Shown one piece after another: positions 5,720 to 14,210 of a stretch of 37,535 nucleotides of DNA. The notes below the pieces were generated by a model. That model ran no database searches and was not told the DNA's origin. It saw nothing but the letters and a program-made list of their open reading frames with translations. This DNA comes from a virus. Position 1 is the stretch's first letter; every line of letters begins with the position of its first letter. The stretch lies in IMG/VR virus record IMGVR_UViG_3300036800_000419, positions 1-37,535 of that record; one strand, written 5' to 3'. Position numbers and translations under genes: made by a program.

Positions 5720-6259
5720 ATGAAACCGCGCTCGGACTCCAAACTGAAAAACCTGCCGCCCGAACGGCAGGCCGCGATAGCGGCGCGCCTGGGCGCGGGT
5801 GGCCCGGACAGCTCCCTGCAAGCCGTCTGCAACTGGCTGCGCGAGGATGGCGTCGAAACTTCTACCGGGGCGCTCTCGCAATTTTATTCCTGGTGGCAAT
5901 TGCGCCGGCAATGCGAGCAGAACGAAGCGGCGGTGGAGGGTTTGCTGGAGTCGGTCAAGGAGCTGGGGATCACGGCGACGTCCGAGCAGCTGCAAGCTTT
6001 GGGCCAGGCGTTCTTCACCAAGAAAGCGATCGAGCAGCAGGACTCCAAGCAATGGTTCAACGCGCAACGTCTGGCGCTGAAGAAAGAAGAGCTGCTGATC
6101 GACCGGCAAAAATTCCAGCGGGAAACCTGTCAACTATTTCTGGAATGGGCCGAGGACCAGCGCGCCAGGGACATTGCCGCAGGCGCGGCTTCCAATTCGG
6201 AGAAGATCGCCAAACTGGGCGAGTTGATGTTCGGCGAGGATTGGGCGCCGAAACCATGA
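5720..6259 (+). CDS. Terminase small subunit, DUF3486 (Mu gp27-like)
   Basis: 179 aa. The N-terminal part reads LKNLPPERQAAIAARLGAG ... LREDGVETSTGALSQFYSWW (about 8-60), the hallmark helix-turn-helix arrangement of DUF3486 proteins (Mu gp27). A long helical region (60-150) and a short acidic tail follow. The family acts as the small terminase subunit that selects phage DNA for packaging and partners the ATPase encoded next. The start at 5720 is chosen over the out-of-frame ATG at 5716. The stop overlaps the large terminase start (ATGA at 6256). No Shine-Dalgarno site is visible. Confidence 0.8.
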   Translation: MKPRSDSKLKNLPPERQAAIAARLGAGGPDSSLQAVCNWLREDGVETSTGALSQFYSWWQLRRQCEQNEAAVEGLLESVKELGITATSEQLQALGQAFFTKKAIEQQDSKQWFNAQRLALKKEELLIDRQKFQRETCQLFLEWAEDQRARDIAAGAASNSEKIAKLGELMFGEDWAPKP

Positions 6260-7863
6260 CCAAGGAGCGCAAAAACAGCTTTCGCGTCCGCGCCGGCCAG
6301 CGCGAGTTTGAGCGCGGCGTTGAATTGCATCGCATCTGCGCGCTGCTGGCTCGCCGGCAATACGGCAAGACGACGATCTGCGCCCGCATCTCGCTTAAAA
6401 AAATGATGCGCACCGCCGGGCACACGGTTGTTTTCGGCTCGGTCAAATTGGATCTTGGGCGCGAGATCGTGCGCAAGGAAGCCGCCGAGCTGCAAAAAGC
6501 TTTTGGCAAAATGGCGCAGCAAGCCGAGGCGGCCAACAACCTCCTGGATGTCGTGGATGATCGCGGCCAAAGCGTCGCGAAAGTTTCCGCCGATGACTAC
6601 GCCGAACTGTACGAATCCTCCCGCCTGGAGATGCGGCTCTACCACTCCAAGTCCGTTTACTCCCGCACCAAAGTCGTGGCGCTCACGTCGGATGCAGTCG
6701 GCGAAACCGGCGACCTTATCCTGGATGAAGTCGGACGCGTGAAGAAATTCCGCGATGTCGTCGAGGCCGTCACGCCGATCATCGCCAGCAATCCGGATTT
6801 CCGCCTGATCTACACCACCACGCCGCCGCCGGACGACACGCACTATTCGTTTGATCTATTGGCGCCGCCCATCGCCGGCGAGCTGCCGATCAATCCGAAG
6901 GGCAATTGGTATCGCTCCGATTTGGGCGTCTGGGTGCTGCGCGTCACGGCCTGGGACGCTCATGCCGATGGCGTGCCGCTCTATGACGACGACACTGGCG
7001 CCGAGATCACGCCCGAACAATCCCGCGCCTCCAGCCATGACAAGGACGCCTGGGACCGCAATTACGGCTGCAAGTTCGTGGTCGGCGGCACCAGCGCATG
7101 CGGCTTGCTGCAGCTCGACAGCGCGCAACGCCGCGGCCTCGGCCAATGCGCTTATTTTCGCATCGACTCCGATGCTGATCTCGATCTCGCCTTGCGGTTC
7201 CTTGTGGAACACCTGACTTCCGGTCCGGTGGGCCTCGGCTGGGACCTGGCCACCACCACCAAGGCGACGAGCAATCCAAGCTCCCTCGCCGTGGTCGAAG
7301 GCCACGGCAATGAAAAGATTATCCGCGCCATCATCAATTGGAAGGTCTCCGATCCTGCGGTTGCGGTAGAGCGCGTGCGCCGCATTGCGCAGGCCGTGAA
7401 GCTGCGTCGCGAAGGCGGCCCGGCCCGCCGGCTCTGCATCGACGCCACCAACGAGCGTTACTTCGCCCAGGCGTTTCGGAACGACCTTGCTGATCTCGTC
7501 CCCGTCGAACTGGTCATCGCCAGCGAAACGGTCGAAGTCCCCGGCCAGGACGATCCCATCACCCGCAAGCAACTCCTCGGCGGCAATCTCGTGGCGGAGT
7601 TGGACGACAACCACCTGTGGCTGCCGCCCGAGCGGTTTGTACGCGAGGACTGGCGCCTGGTTAAAAAGGAAAAAGGTCAATTCGTCTGTGAGCCGGACGC
7701 CGAAGGCCGCCATGGCGACACCTTTGACGGCGCCAAGCTCGGTTTGGAAGCTCTCACCTCCACCAAAGGAGCCATTGAATCCACCGCCGGCTGGGCGGTG
7801 GGATCCAATCATCGCCACCGGGCGCAATTTACGCCGCGCCGGCTGGCAAGGAGGTTGGCATGA
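6256..7863 (+). CDS. Terminase large subunit (Mu gp28-like)
   Basis: 535 aa. The packaging ATPase half has a deviant Walker A motif ARRQYGKTT (32-40), Walker B DLILDE (153-158) and coupling motif YTTTP (186-190). The C-terminal RNase H-fold nuclease has three acidic positions: D330 in GLGWDLATT, D396 in LCIDATN, and D488/D491 in HGDTFDGAK. The protein powers DNA translocation into the head and cuts the genome. The frame is open upstream to 5716, but that part is shadow of the small terminase gene; the ATG at 6256, overlapping the small-subunit stop, is the start. The length is normal for the Mu gp28 group. Confidence 0.92.
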   Translation: MTKERKNSFRVRAGQREFERGVELHRICALLARRQYGKTTICARISLKKMMRTAGHTVVFGSVKLDLGREIVRKEAAELQKAFGKMAQQAEAANNLLDVVDDRGQSVAKVSADDYAELYESSRLEMRLYHSKSVYSRTKVVALTSDAVGETGDLILDEVGRVKKFRDVVEAVTPIIASNPDFRLIYTTTPPPDDTHYSFDLLAPPIAGELPINPKGNWYRSDLGVWVLRVTAWDAHADGVPLYDDDTGAEITPEQSRASSHDKDAWDRNYGCKFVVGGTSACGLLQLDSAQRRGLGQCAYFRIDSDADLDLALRFLVEHLTSGPVGLGWDLATTTKATSNPSSLAVVEGHGNEKIIRAIINWKVSDPAVAVERVRRIAQAVKLRREGGPARRLCIDATNERYFAQAFRNDLADLVPVELVIASETVEVPGQDDPITRKQLLGGNLVAELDDNHLWLPPERFVREDWRLVKKEKGQFVCEPDAEGRHGDTFDGAKLGLEALTSTKGAIESTAGWAVGSNHRHRAQFTPRRLARRLA

Positions 7864-8036
7864 TTATGTCCGCGGAAAAGGGTAGGGTGAAAATCGTTTA
7901 TAGCGCGTCGGACGCGCCGACCCCATCAAGCCCCGTCCAAACGCCGATCTCGTTCCTGCGGGCTTTTGCACACGGTCTGCATACCGGTTGCGCGAAGTTG
8001 GTCGATGCGGCCCAACCAGGGAGGGAGCGCTCATGA
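7860..8036 (+). CDS. Small protein between terminase and portal (58 aa)
   Basis: The ATG at 7860 overlaps the terminase stop (ATGA), and its own TGA (8034-8036) overlaps the portal start. The 58-residue product begins MIMSAEKGRVKIVYSASDAP and ends PGRERS. It is mildly basic with no membrane helix or known domain. Perfect start/stop coupling on both sides is the main support. An alternative is that it is only a translational relay to the portal gene, whose Shine-Dalgarno-like GGGAGGGAG lies within its last codons. Function is unknown. Confidence 0.55.
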   Translation: MIMSAEKGRVKIVYSASDAPTPSSPVQTPISFLRAFAHGLHTGCAKLVDAAQPGRERS

Positions 8037-9805
8037 TGCAGAACCCCGCTTTCGGATCCGCGCCGCCGCCCGTTTTGGCGCAACCGATCATGCCGCAGGA
8101 TTTCCGGCCGCTCCCGATGGAGGCCACCGCGCCGAGCGTCGTCGCGGCCCCTGGCTTCGATCCACTCCTGCCGTTCATCGTGCCCCAGGCGCGCGATCGC
8201 TGGCTTTCCGTCCTGGTGCGCGGCTATACGCCGGAATTAATCGAAGGCATTTTGCGCGGCGCCTTCTCGGGCAACCTGCTCTACCAGTGGCAGCTCTTCG
8301 ATTTGATGGAAGGCACCTGGCCGCACTTGCAGAAAGACTTGAACGAGCTGAAGCGCGCCGTCCGCTCCATGGATGTGTCGGTCGCGCCGTACGCGGAGAA
8401 AGGCAAGGAGCCCACGCCCGAAGCGCAGCAGCGCGCCGACCTCGTGGAACGCGCGTTGCGGGAAATGCTCGGCCAGCCAGCCAAGGATCAAAACGATTTG
8501 GGCGCGACGATCTACGATCTGCTCGACGCCTGGGGCAAAGGCATCAGCGTTTTGGAAATCGATTGGGAGCTGCGCGCCTCTACGGGCCAGCCGCCCGCTT
8601 ACCTGCCCAAAGGCACGCGCTGGATTCATCCCTGGAATTACGGCTACCCGTCCATCGGCGCGGATCTGATGCTCGACACCACGCGGATCAACACCCAGGT
8701 CAATGCCATCCCAACCTATTACCAGCCGCTGCGCCCGATCGTCCAACAGTACGCCCCGTTTCCGGACAACAAGTTCCTCCTCTCCATTGTCAAACAAAAG
8801 TCCGGCCACCCGATCGGCGGCGCGATGCTGCGCGTCCTGGCGTGGTGGTGGTGCGCGGCCAATTTCAGCTCCGAGTGGCTGCTTAACTACGCCCAGCTCT
8901 TTGGCATCCCTTTCCGCTGGGCTGAATATGACCAGACCAAGCCGGGCTTGCTTGATCTAATTCAGCAGATGATGGAGAACATGGGCAGCGCCGGATGGGC
9001 GGCATTCCCGGCCGGGACCAAGCTGCAATTTATGGAGGGCGCCAAGTCCGCAGCGGAAAACCCCCAGGCCTACGTCTTGACGTTTGCGGACAAGATCGCG
9101 GACATCGTCATCCTGGGCCAGACGCTCACCACCGACGTCGGCGGATCCGGCAGCCGCGCCCTTGGCGAAGTGCATGAAGGCGTGCGCGGCGACATCCTGG
9201 AAGGCGCGGGAACCCACGTCAGCAATATTTTCAGCCATCAATTTGCGCCCGCCGTGCTCTACCTCAATTTCGGGGACCGCGCGCTGTGCCCGACCGTTTT
9301 CCTTGGCGCCGAGGAGGTGACCGACGCGAAAGACCTGGCAGACCGCGATGCGACGCTGCTGGATCGCGGCGTGGAAATGCCAGCCGAATGGTTCTATCGC
9401 CGGCATGACATTCCCCAGCCGCAGCCAGGGCAAGCGGTGATCAAGAAAGCCGCCGCGCCGCTGCCTGGCGGCATCGATGCCGACCAGGCGAGCGTCCAGG
9501 CCAAAGACGCCACCGAGCAGCTCGCCGAGAACGTGATGCAAAATGTCACGGGCGTGGAAGCCCGCTGGCTGGGTGGCATCAAGCCTCTCTTCGTGCGCCT
9601 GGCGGCCGCCGCACAGTCCCACAAATTAACCGACGAAGATTTCATCCGCGTGGTGGAAACGGCCGCCAAGAACATGCCCGAGCTTTTTCCCCAGCTCAAA
9701 ACCAAGGAGCTGGCCAAGGAGCTGGAAAACACCATGGCCACGGCCCTGGTCAACGGCGTCGCCAAAGGCGTCATGCTGCGCGGAGGGGGCAGCGTCACCC
9801 GCTAG
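8033..9805 (+). CDS. Portal protein, DUF935 (Mu gp29-like)
   Basis: 590 aa from the ATG at 8033 (a second ATG follows at 8036), with GGGAGGGAG 6 nt upstream; this is one of few phage genes with a clear ribosome-binding site. The DUF935 signature lies in the second half: ADIVILGQTLTTDVGGSGSR then ALGEVHEGVRGDIL. Earlier, GKGISVLEIDWE and WIHPWNY are typical of the crown/clip region. The family forms the dodecameric ring at the capsid vertex through which DNA passes. Residues ~1-45 are Pro-rich and probably disordered. The C-terminal ~100 residues are helical. An extension of the reading frame to 7988 is discounted. Confidence 0.92.
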   Translation: MMQNPAFGSAPPPVLAQPIMPQDFRPLPMEATAPSVVAAPGFDPLLPFIVPQARDRWLSVLVRGYTPELIEGILRGAFSGNLLYQWQLFDLMEGTWPHLQKDLNELKRAVRSMDVSVAPYAEKGKEPTPEAQQRADLVERALREMLGQPAKDQNDLGATIYDLLDAWGKGISVLEIDWELRASTGQPPAYLPKGTRWIHPWNYGYPSIGADLMLDTTRINTQVNAIPTYYQPLRPIVQQYAPFPDNKFLLSIVKQKSGHPIGGAMLRVLAWWWCAANFSSEWLLNYAQLFGIPFRWAEYDQTKPGLLDLIQQMMENMGSAGWAAFPAGTKLQFMEGAKSAAENPQAYVLTFADKIADIVILGQTLTTDVGGSGSRALGEVHEGVRGDILEGAGTHVSNIFSHQFAPAVLYLNFGDRALCPTVFLGAEEVTDAKDLADRDATLLDRGVEMPAEWFYRRHDIPQPQPGQAVIKKAAAPLPGGIDADQASVQAKDATEQLAENVMQNVTGVEARWLGGIKPLFVRLAAAAQSHKLTDEDFIRVVETAAKNMPELFPQLKTKELAKELENTMATALVNGVAKGVMLRGGGSVTR

Positions 9806-9807
9806 CC

Positions 9808-10410
9808 ATGCTGACGTTCACCTACAACGATCACGGCACGCTGGAACGCATTCACGGCTTGGCCGCCGCGTCGCGCAATCCGCGCCAGTTGATGCTGGGG
9901 ATCGGGCGCGAAGTCGCCAACCAGCTCAAGACGCATTTCCGGATCAAGGACGCCAATCAGCCCAACAAACTCGGAGGACCGCGTGAGCATTTTTGGAATC
10001 AGGTTGGCGCTTCGGTCGGCAATCCGGCGGTGGATACTTCCGGCCTGGTTGTCACTGTCACTGTCAATGACCCGCGTTTCGCCCAAAAAGTCTTCGGCGG
10101 GACGATCACCGCCAAGCATGCCGGCGCGCTGGCCATCCCCCAAACCGCTGATGCCTACGGACGCTACCCCGCCACCTTCGAGGCTGAAACCGGACTCAAG
10201 CTGCAGCTTGTCCGATTGCACGATGACAAAGCGGTCCTCGCCACGATTTCAGAAAACCAGGGCATCACGGTGGAATATGTCCTGACTCCCTCCGTCCACC
10301 AGGATCCCGACCCCACGGCTCTCCCGCTCCCGGAGCTGCTGGAAGCCGCCATTGTGCAGCGCGGGGAAATGATCGTGGAGCGCCAAAACAGAGACTTAGG
10401 TTTGACATGA
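9808..10410 (+). CDS. Virion morphogenesis protein (Mu gpG-like)
   Basis: 200 aa. It contains LMLGIGREVANQLKTHFRIK (about 28-47), REHFWNQVG, and FGGTITAKHAGALAIPQT (97-114), the pattern of the phage virion-morphogenesis/Mu gpG family, which takes part in head completion or tail attachment. The C-terminal ~60 residues are acidic and hydrophobic and end in a helix. It follows the portal by 2 nt, and its stop overlaps the protease gene ATG. Many Mu-type phages carry a gp30/MuF gene between the portal gene and gene G; none is present here. Confidence 0.85.
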   Translation: MLTFTYNDHGTLERIHGLAAASRNPRQLMLGIGREVANQLKTHFRIKDANQPNKLGGPREHFWNQVGASVGNPAVDTSGLVVTVTVNDPRFAQKVFGGTITAKHAGALAIPQTADAYGRYPATFEAETGLKLQLVRLHDDKAVLATISENQGITVEYVLTPSVHQDPDPTALPLPELLEAAIVQRGEMIVERQNRDLGLT

Positions 10411-11456
10411 AAACACAACTCGTCCAATGCCATATTTCCACCCTGCCGGCGATTGACCTGTCCGGCGCCGAGCTGCCGGCGGACATCCAATACATGCCGC
10501 CCGGCGTCAATTACGTCACGCCTGCGAGCGGCGGCGGCAAAAAGCTGAAGATCAACGTCCACGCCGGCACGGCGGAACGCCTGCAGGCGTCCCTGGAAAT
10601 GATGAAGGCCAAGGCTGACGCCGGCGAAGACAACCTGCCGTTCCTGGATTTCGAGCATCGCGACGGCGAGGCCTCCGGCCATCCCACCCGGTTTTTCTGG
10701 GGCGGCGATGACAAGAAGAAAGGCGGCGTGCGCCTGGCGCTTGACTGGACCAGCGACGGCGGCGACAAGGTCAAAGGCAAGGTCTTCACCAAATTTTCTC
10801 CGCAATTTCTGCACAACGCTCAAACCGGCGAGGTCGTCGGGGCGCCCGTGAACATGGGCGGCCTGGTCAATCGCGCCGCCTTTAAAAACATCGCGCCTGT
10901 TCTCGGCAAAGACGGGACGCAAACCCAACACGAAAATATGGAAACAGAAACCGATCAGGCCGAGTTAATCGCGGCCAAGGACCAGGAGATTGCGTCCCTG
11001 CAAAAAAAGGTGACCGATCTCACGGCCAAGACCTCCGAAATCGAAACGCTCAACGGCAAAATCAAACGTCTCGAAGACGCGGCCACGGTGCAAGCCAAGG
11101 AAATCGCGACCGACTATGTGAAGACCCACGGCGTCGCGGCCGGCCGGATCCCGCCCGCGGATGCGGCGCTGATCAAGCATTGCGAGGATTTGTATTTGAC
11201 CAACCCGGTCGCGTGCAAAGCCATGATCGAGCGGATGCAAGTCAATCCCGCCTTGGCCACGGTCGTGCCCAACGGCGCGGGCGGCAGCGCGGTGCAGGCC
11301 AAGGCCGGCGAAGACCCGTTCCTCGTCAAGGCCAAGGAATTTGGCGACGCGCGCAAGATCACCGATCCGATGAAGGCCCAGGCGGAATTCGCCCAGACCT
11401 CCGCCGGCAACGTCCTTTACCAGGCTTACGTGCAGAAGATGCGCGGCGGCAAATAA
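10407..11456 (+). CDS. Mu gpI-like prohead protease / scaffold
   Basis: 349 aa. The N-terminal ~170 residues match the Mu I-type protease region: FLDFEHRDGEASGHPTRFFW (74-93; the His in FEHRDGEASGHP is a family hallmark), KVFTKFSPQF, and PVNMGGLVNRAAFKNI. An in-frame ATG at 10938 (codon 178) begins a charged coiled coil (ETETDQAELIAAKDQEIA ...), the expected scaffold. As in Mu I/Z, a separate scaffold product could start there, although I see no clear ribosome-binding site. The C-terminus is Gly/Ala-rich and helical. The protein should guide capsid assembly and be cleaved during maturation. Confidence 0.85.
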   Translation: MKTQLVQCHISTLPAIDLSGAELPADIQYMPPGVNYVTPASGGGKKLKINVHAGTAERLQASLEMMKAKADAGEDNLPFLDFEHRDGEASGHPTRFFWGGDDKKKGGVRLALDWTSDGGDKVKGKVFTKFSPQFLHNAQTGEVVGAPVNMGGLVNRAAFKNIAPVLGKDGTQTQHENMETETDQAELIAAKDQEIASLQKKVTDLTAKTSEIETLNGKIKRLEDAATVQAKEIATDYVKTHGVAAGRIPPADAALIKHCEDLYLTNPVACKAMIERMQVNPALATVVPNGAGGSAVQAKAGEDPFLVKAKEFGDARKITDPMKAQAEFAQTSAGNVLYQAYVQKMRGGK

Positions 11457-11492
11457 ACGCTCACTCCGCAATTCCCAACTCTTAAAATATTT

Positions 11493-11891
11493 ATGACACG
11501 AATCTCTGTGGTTGATGGCGCCTACGCCAGCTTCGACGCCGCCGTGCCCGCCAACCTGCTGGGCAAGGAAGGCTACGCCGTCGAGCAGGTCGGCGGCGCC
11601 CGCACCGTCCAGCTTTACACCGGCAACGCGCCGCTGCTCGGCTGGCTTTACCAAAAATTGGAAGGCGATGTCGCCTGGACCGTCCGGCTCGCCGGCAAAG
11701 GCGGCACCGTCCGCTGCGTCGCCGGCGGCGCGATCGCGGCCCCGCCCGCTTATGTGAAAGCCTCCGCCGGCGGGACGATGGTCCTGGCCAACAGCGCGGA
11801 CAAGGCGCACGGCGTCAAGGTGGATCCCACCGGCGTCAGCGCCGCCAACGACTTCATTGAAGTCCACGACGCCTTTCAAGTCGTTCCCTAA
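11493..11891 (+). CDS. Putative capsid decoration protein
   Basis: 132 aa, beta-rich and Gly/Ala/Val-rich, without Cys-rich or membrane segments. It sits between the protease/scaffold and the major capsid gene, which is where decoration (head-stabilising) proteins usually lie. The C-terminal section, with MVLANSADKAHGVKVDPTG, resembles the loop-rich sandwich of such proteins. The leader is A/T-rich (cttaaaatattt) with no Shine-Dalgarno site. The name rests on position and general character; no diagnostic motif is seen. Confidence 0.6.
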   Translation: MTRISVVDGAYASFDAAVPANLLGKEGYAVEQVGGARTVQLYTGNAPLLGWLYQKLEGDVAWTVRLAGKGGTVRCVAGGAIAAPPAYVKASAGGTMVLANSADKAHGVKVDPTGVSAANDFIEVHDAFQVVP

Positions 11892-11930
11892 ACCCCACGC
11901 TCAAGACCCAACTTTATTTGACACACAATT

Positions 11931-12917
11931 ATGGATACCAGCGCCACACTTAATCCCATCATGTCCGGCTACGCCGCGCAGTTCATGCGCGAAGCGGAGG
12001 GCTTTGTCGGGCGGGACCTCTTCCCGCCGTTCCCGAGCGCGATTCAATCCGCTTCCTATTACGTCTTCACGGCCGCCAGCCTGGCGAACGTGCCCAAGCT
12101 CAAGCGCCGCGCCCCTGGCAGCGCCTACCCGCGCATCAAGCGCGAGCTGAGCAACGACAGCTTTGCCTGCTCCGATTACGGCGTGGAAGCTCCCGTGCCG
12201 GATGAAGACCGCAAGAAATACGGCGCGTATTTCAATGCCGACCTGGCGGCCATCCACCAGATCACGGACACGATTCTGTTCAATCACGAGAAGCGCGTCC
12301 ATGACGCCGCCACGGATGCCAACGTCGTCCCCAACGCCACGCCGGCGATCAAGTGGTCCGACGCGGCCAGCGATCCCAAGTCGGACGTGGACGCCGCCAA
12401 GGAAAACATCCGCAAGAAAATTGGGTTGCGCGCCAACTTGATGATCATCAGCGAGCCGGTTTTCCTGAAGCTGCAATACCATCCCAAGCTGGTGGATCTC
12501 TTCAAGTTCACCAGCGCGGGCGTGCTGCCTGAGGAGAAGCTTGCCGCTTACCTCGGCATCAAACAGGTCAAGGTGGCCTACAACATCGACGCCACCAACA
12601 ACGAAGGCCAGGTCTTCAACCCGGCGGACATCTGGGGCAACGATGTGGTCATCGCGCACGTCGAGTCCGCGATCGATCTGACCCGCCCCAATTTCGGGCG
12701 CACGTTCTATTGGACGGCCTTCTCCGGAATGCAGGCGGCCCAGACGGGCGGCACGGATGCCGCAGGCGGCTACGACATGCCGGCGGGCGCGGAGCTGATC
12801 CAGATCTCCAGCTACCGCGACGAAAAGCACAAATCGGACATTCACCGCGCCGAGCATTACGTCACGGAAAAAATGGTCGGCAGCGACGCGGGGTTCTATC
12901 TCGCCAACGTGCTGTAA
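11931..12917 (+). CDS. Major capsid protein
   Basis: 328 aa. Size, position and features fit an HK97-fold capsid subunit: FVGRDLFPPFPS near the N-terminus, a central YGAYFNADLAAIHQITDTI helix, NLMIISEPVFLKLQYHPKL, then LAAYLGIKQVKVAYN, WGNDVVIAHV and a C-terminal YRDEKHKSDIHRAEHYV segment, which is the strand pattern of lambda gpE/Mu T-type capsid proteins. It forms the icosahedral shell with the scaffold and portal. The leader is A/T-rich (acacaatt-ATG) and lacks a Shine-Dalgarno site despite presumed high expression. Confidence 0.88.
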   Translation: MDTSATLNPIMSGYAAQFMREAEGFVGRDLFPPFPSAIQSASYYVFTAASLANVPKLKRRAPGSAYPRIKRELSNDSFACSDYGVEAPVPDEDRKKYGAYFNADLAAIHQITDTILFNHEKRVHDAATDANVVPNATPAIKWSDAASDPKSDVDAAKENIRKKIGLRANLMIISEPVFLKLQYHPKLVDLFKFTSAGVLPEEKLAAYLGIKQVKVAYNIDATNNEGQVFNPADIWGNDVVIAHVESAIDLTRPNFGRTFYWTAFSGMQAAQTGGTDAAGGYDMPAGAELIQISSYRDEKHKSDIHRAEHYVTEKMVGSDAGFYLANVL

Positions 12918-12952
12918 TTGACACCGAGCCTTAAATCCAAAACTACAAAATT

Positions 12953-13561
12953 ATGATCGCTCTGAAGACACTCGCCTCCTTCGTGGACCTCGCGGCCCAG
13001 CTCTTAATGACGGCCTTCCTCCTCGCCTTGCTCTGCCGGAAAAAGCGCATCCTGCGCCGTCCGCTGGGTTTAGGTGTGGCGGCGTTGCTGTTGGTTAGCC
13101 TCCTGCTGCAGCCGTGCGCCCAGGCTGGCACTGCCACCGTGACGTTGCCCACTGCGGGCAGCAACACCTGGCAAATGCAAACCAACCTGCCGATCACCGT
13201 CTCTGGCGTAAACGGCAGCTCGAACATCCTGACCCAGCCGCAGTACGTGCAGCGCGGACGCGGGCAGGGCTTCATGGCCGGCATCACGGTGACCAACGCC
13301 ATGACCAATGCCACCGTCACGATCAATTACGCGGTGAGCATCGACGGCCTGACCAACTCGCAGGGGACCGCGACCTGGCCGCTGTCGCAAACGACGACGA
13401 TCACCACGCAGGCAGGCGCCACATTGATAGTGTTCCCCACCAACTTCCCGCCCGCGTTGGTGGACAATTACACGTCGATCACGCCGACGAACATCACGCT
13501 GGCCAATTGGACCAACAATCCCGGCAGCGTCACACTCAACTGGCTGGAAGCTTCGCCCTAG
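12953..13561 (+). CDS. Exported or membrane-anchored beta-rich protein inside the head module
   Basis: 202 aa. Residues ~4-27 form one hydrophobic helix (LASFVDLAAQLLMTAFLLAL). A basic loop CRKKRILRRP follows, then a second helix (GLGVAALLLVSLLLQPC) ending at CAQA-G near residue 59, which resembles a signal-peptidase site. The remaining ~143 residues are Thr/Asn/Gly-rich with regular beta-strand alternation, containing ITVTNAMTNATVTINYAV, and no known motif. It directly follows the capsid gene, in the same direction, behind the leader ctacaaaatt-ATG. A secreted protein at this position is unexpected. It could be a lysogenic-conversion surface protein or a head fibre with an unusual N-terminus. 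Confidence 0.7.
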   Translation: MIALKTLASFVDLAAQLLMTAFLLALLCRKKRILRRPLGLGVAALLLVSLLLQPCAQAGTATVTLPTAGSNTWQMQTNLPITVSGVNGSSNILTQPQYVQRGRGQGFMAGITVTNAMTNATVTINYAVSIDGLTNSQGTATWPLSQTTTITTQAGATLIVFPTNFPPALVDNYTSITPTNITLANWTNNPGSVTLNWLEASP

Positions 13562-13592
13562 CGCGCCGGCTCACGTTCCCATCACTACGATT

Positions 13593-13934
13593 ATGAAACT
13601 GAAAATTCTAAAAAACGTCACCCATCTCGGGGAGTTCCATCGCGCCGGCGCGGTCGTGGAGCTGCCTGACACGCACGCTGCGCTGTTGATTGACAGCGAG
13701 CACGCCAAGTCCGTCAACGGCCAGGCGCCGAAGCTTCCGGAAAAAGCCGACGCCTCCGCCGCGCTGGAGAAAGTCCAGGCCGCCCTGGCGAAAAGCAAAG
13801 AGGAAGCCAAGGAGCTGCGCGCCTTCAACGACGAATATGAGCGCGAGAACAAGGACCTGGCCAAGCGCCTCAACGCGCTGGAGAAGCAATTGAAAGCCGC
13901 GCCCGCCGCCGACGCCAAGCCGCCCGCGGCCTGA
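13593..13934 (+). CDS. Small phage protein with beta N-terminus and coiled coil
   Basis: 113 aa. Residues 1-40 hold the pattern KILKNVTHLGEFHRAGAVVE ... HAALLIDSEHA, a small beta domain seen in several short phage head-region proteins; the start of the 15439-15741 protein is similar in outline. Residues ~50-105 form a charged coiled coil (LEKVQAALAKSKEEAKELRA ...). The tail is Ala/Pro-rich. The ATG follows the A/T-containing leader actacgatt. A head-tail accessory role is likely from position only. Confidence 0.65.
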   Translation: MKLKILKNVTHLGEFHRAGAVVELPDTHAALLIDSEHAKSVNGQAPKLPEKADASAALEKVQAALAKSKEEAKELRAFNDEYERENKDLAKRLNALEKQLKAAPAADAKPPAA

Positions 13935-13954
13935 ACCGAAACTGCAATCAAAAC

Positions 13955-13982
13955 GCGCGGCGGCCGCAGCCGGCTGCCGCGC
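13955..13982 (+). terminator. GC-rich hairpin between the head block and the cold-shock gene
   Basis: GCGCGGC (13955-13961) pairs perfectly with GCCGCGC (13976-13982), and an inner GGC/GCC (13962-13964, 13969-13971) extends the stem. It is followed by ctcctaaaat and then the ATG at 13992, with no T-run. It may be an attenuator or a structured leader rather than a true intrinsic terminator. Confidence 0.4.
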
Positions 13983-13991
13983 TCCTAAAAT

Positions 13992-14210
13992 ATGACTGGC
14001 AAAGTAAAATGGTACAACAGCCAAAAAGGCTATGGCTTCATCTCGGTGGCGGCCGCCCATGGCGCGGAGGATGTGTTCGTTCACGCCAAGGATGTCCGCG
14101 CCGCGGGCCGCGTCACGCTGAACCAGGGCGAGCAAGTTTCGTTTGACACCGAGCCGACCGAGCGCGCCCACGTCAAGGCCGTCCGCCTGCTCGTCACCCC
14201 CGCCGCCTGA
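13992..14210 (+). CDS. Cold-shock domain protein (CspA family), phage-encoded
   Basis: 72 aa, a single cold-shock (OB-fold) domain. It contains GKVKWYNSQKGYGFI with RNP1 KGYGFI (12-17) and RNP2 VFVH (28-31) within EDVFVHAKDV, then GEQVSFDTEPTERAHVKAVR. Such proteins bind single-stranded RNA or DNA, melt secondary structure and can act as antiterminators. The SVAAAHGAED loop is slightly longer than in canonical CspA. It stands alone inside the structural cassette, behind a hairpin and the leader cctaaaat-ATG. Its stop shares bases with the next ATG (TGATG). A role in late translation or antitermination of this hairpin-rich operon is inferred. Confidence 0.92.
   Translation: MTGKVKWYNSQKGYGFISVAAAHGAEDVFVHAKDVRAAGRVTLNQGEQVSFDTEPTERAHVKAVRLLVTPAA

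Noticed and set aside
5716-6255. Extended start for the large terminase (715 residues)
   Set aside because: The added part is the out-of-frame shadow of the small terminase gene; the ATGA-coupled start at 6256 gives the normal family length.
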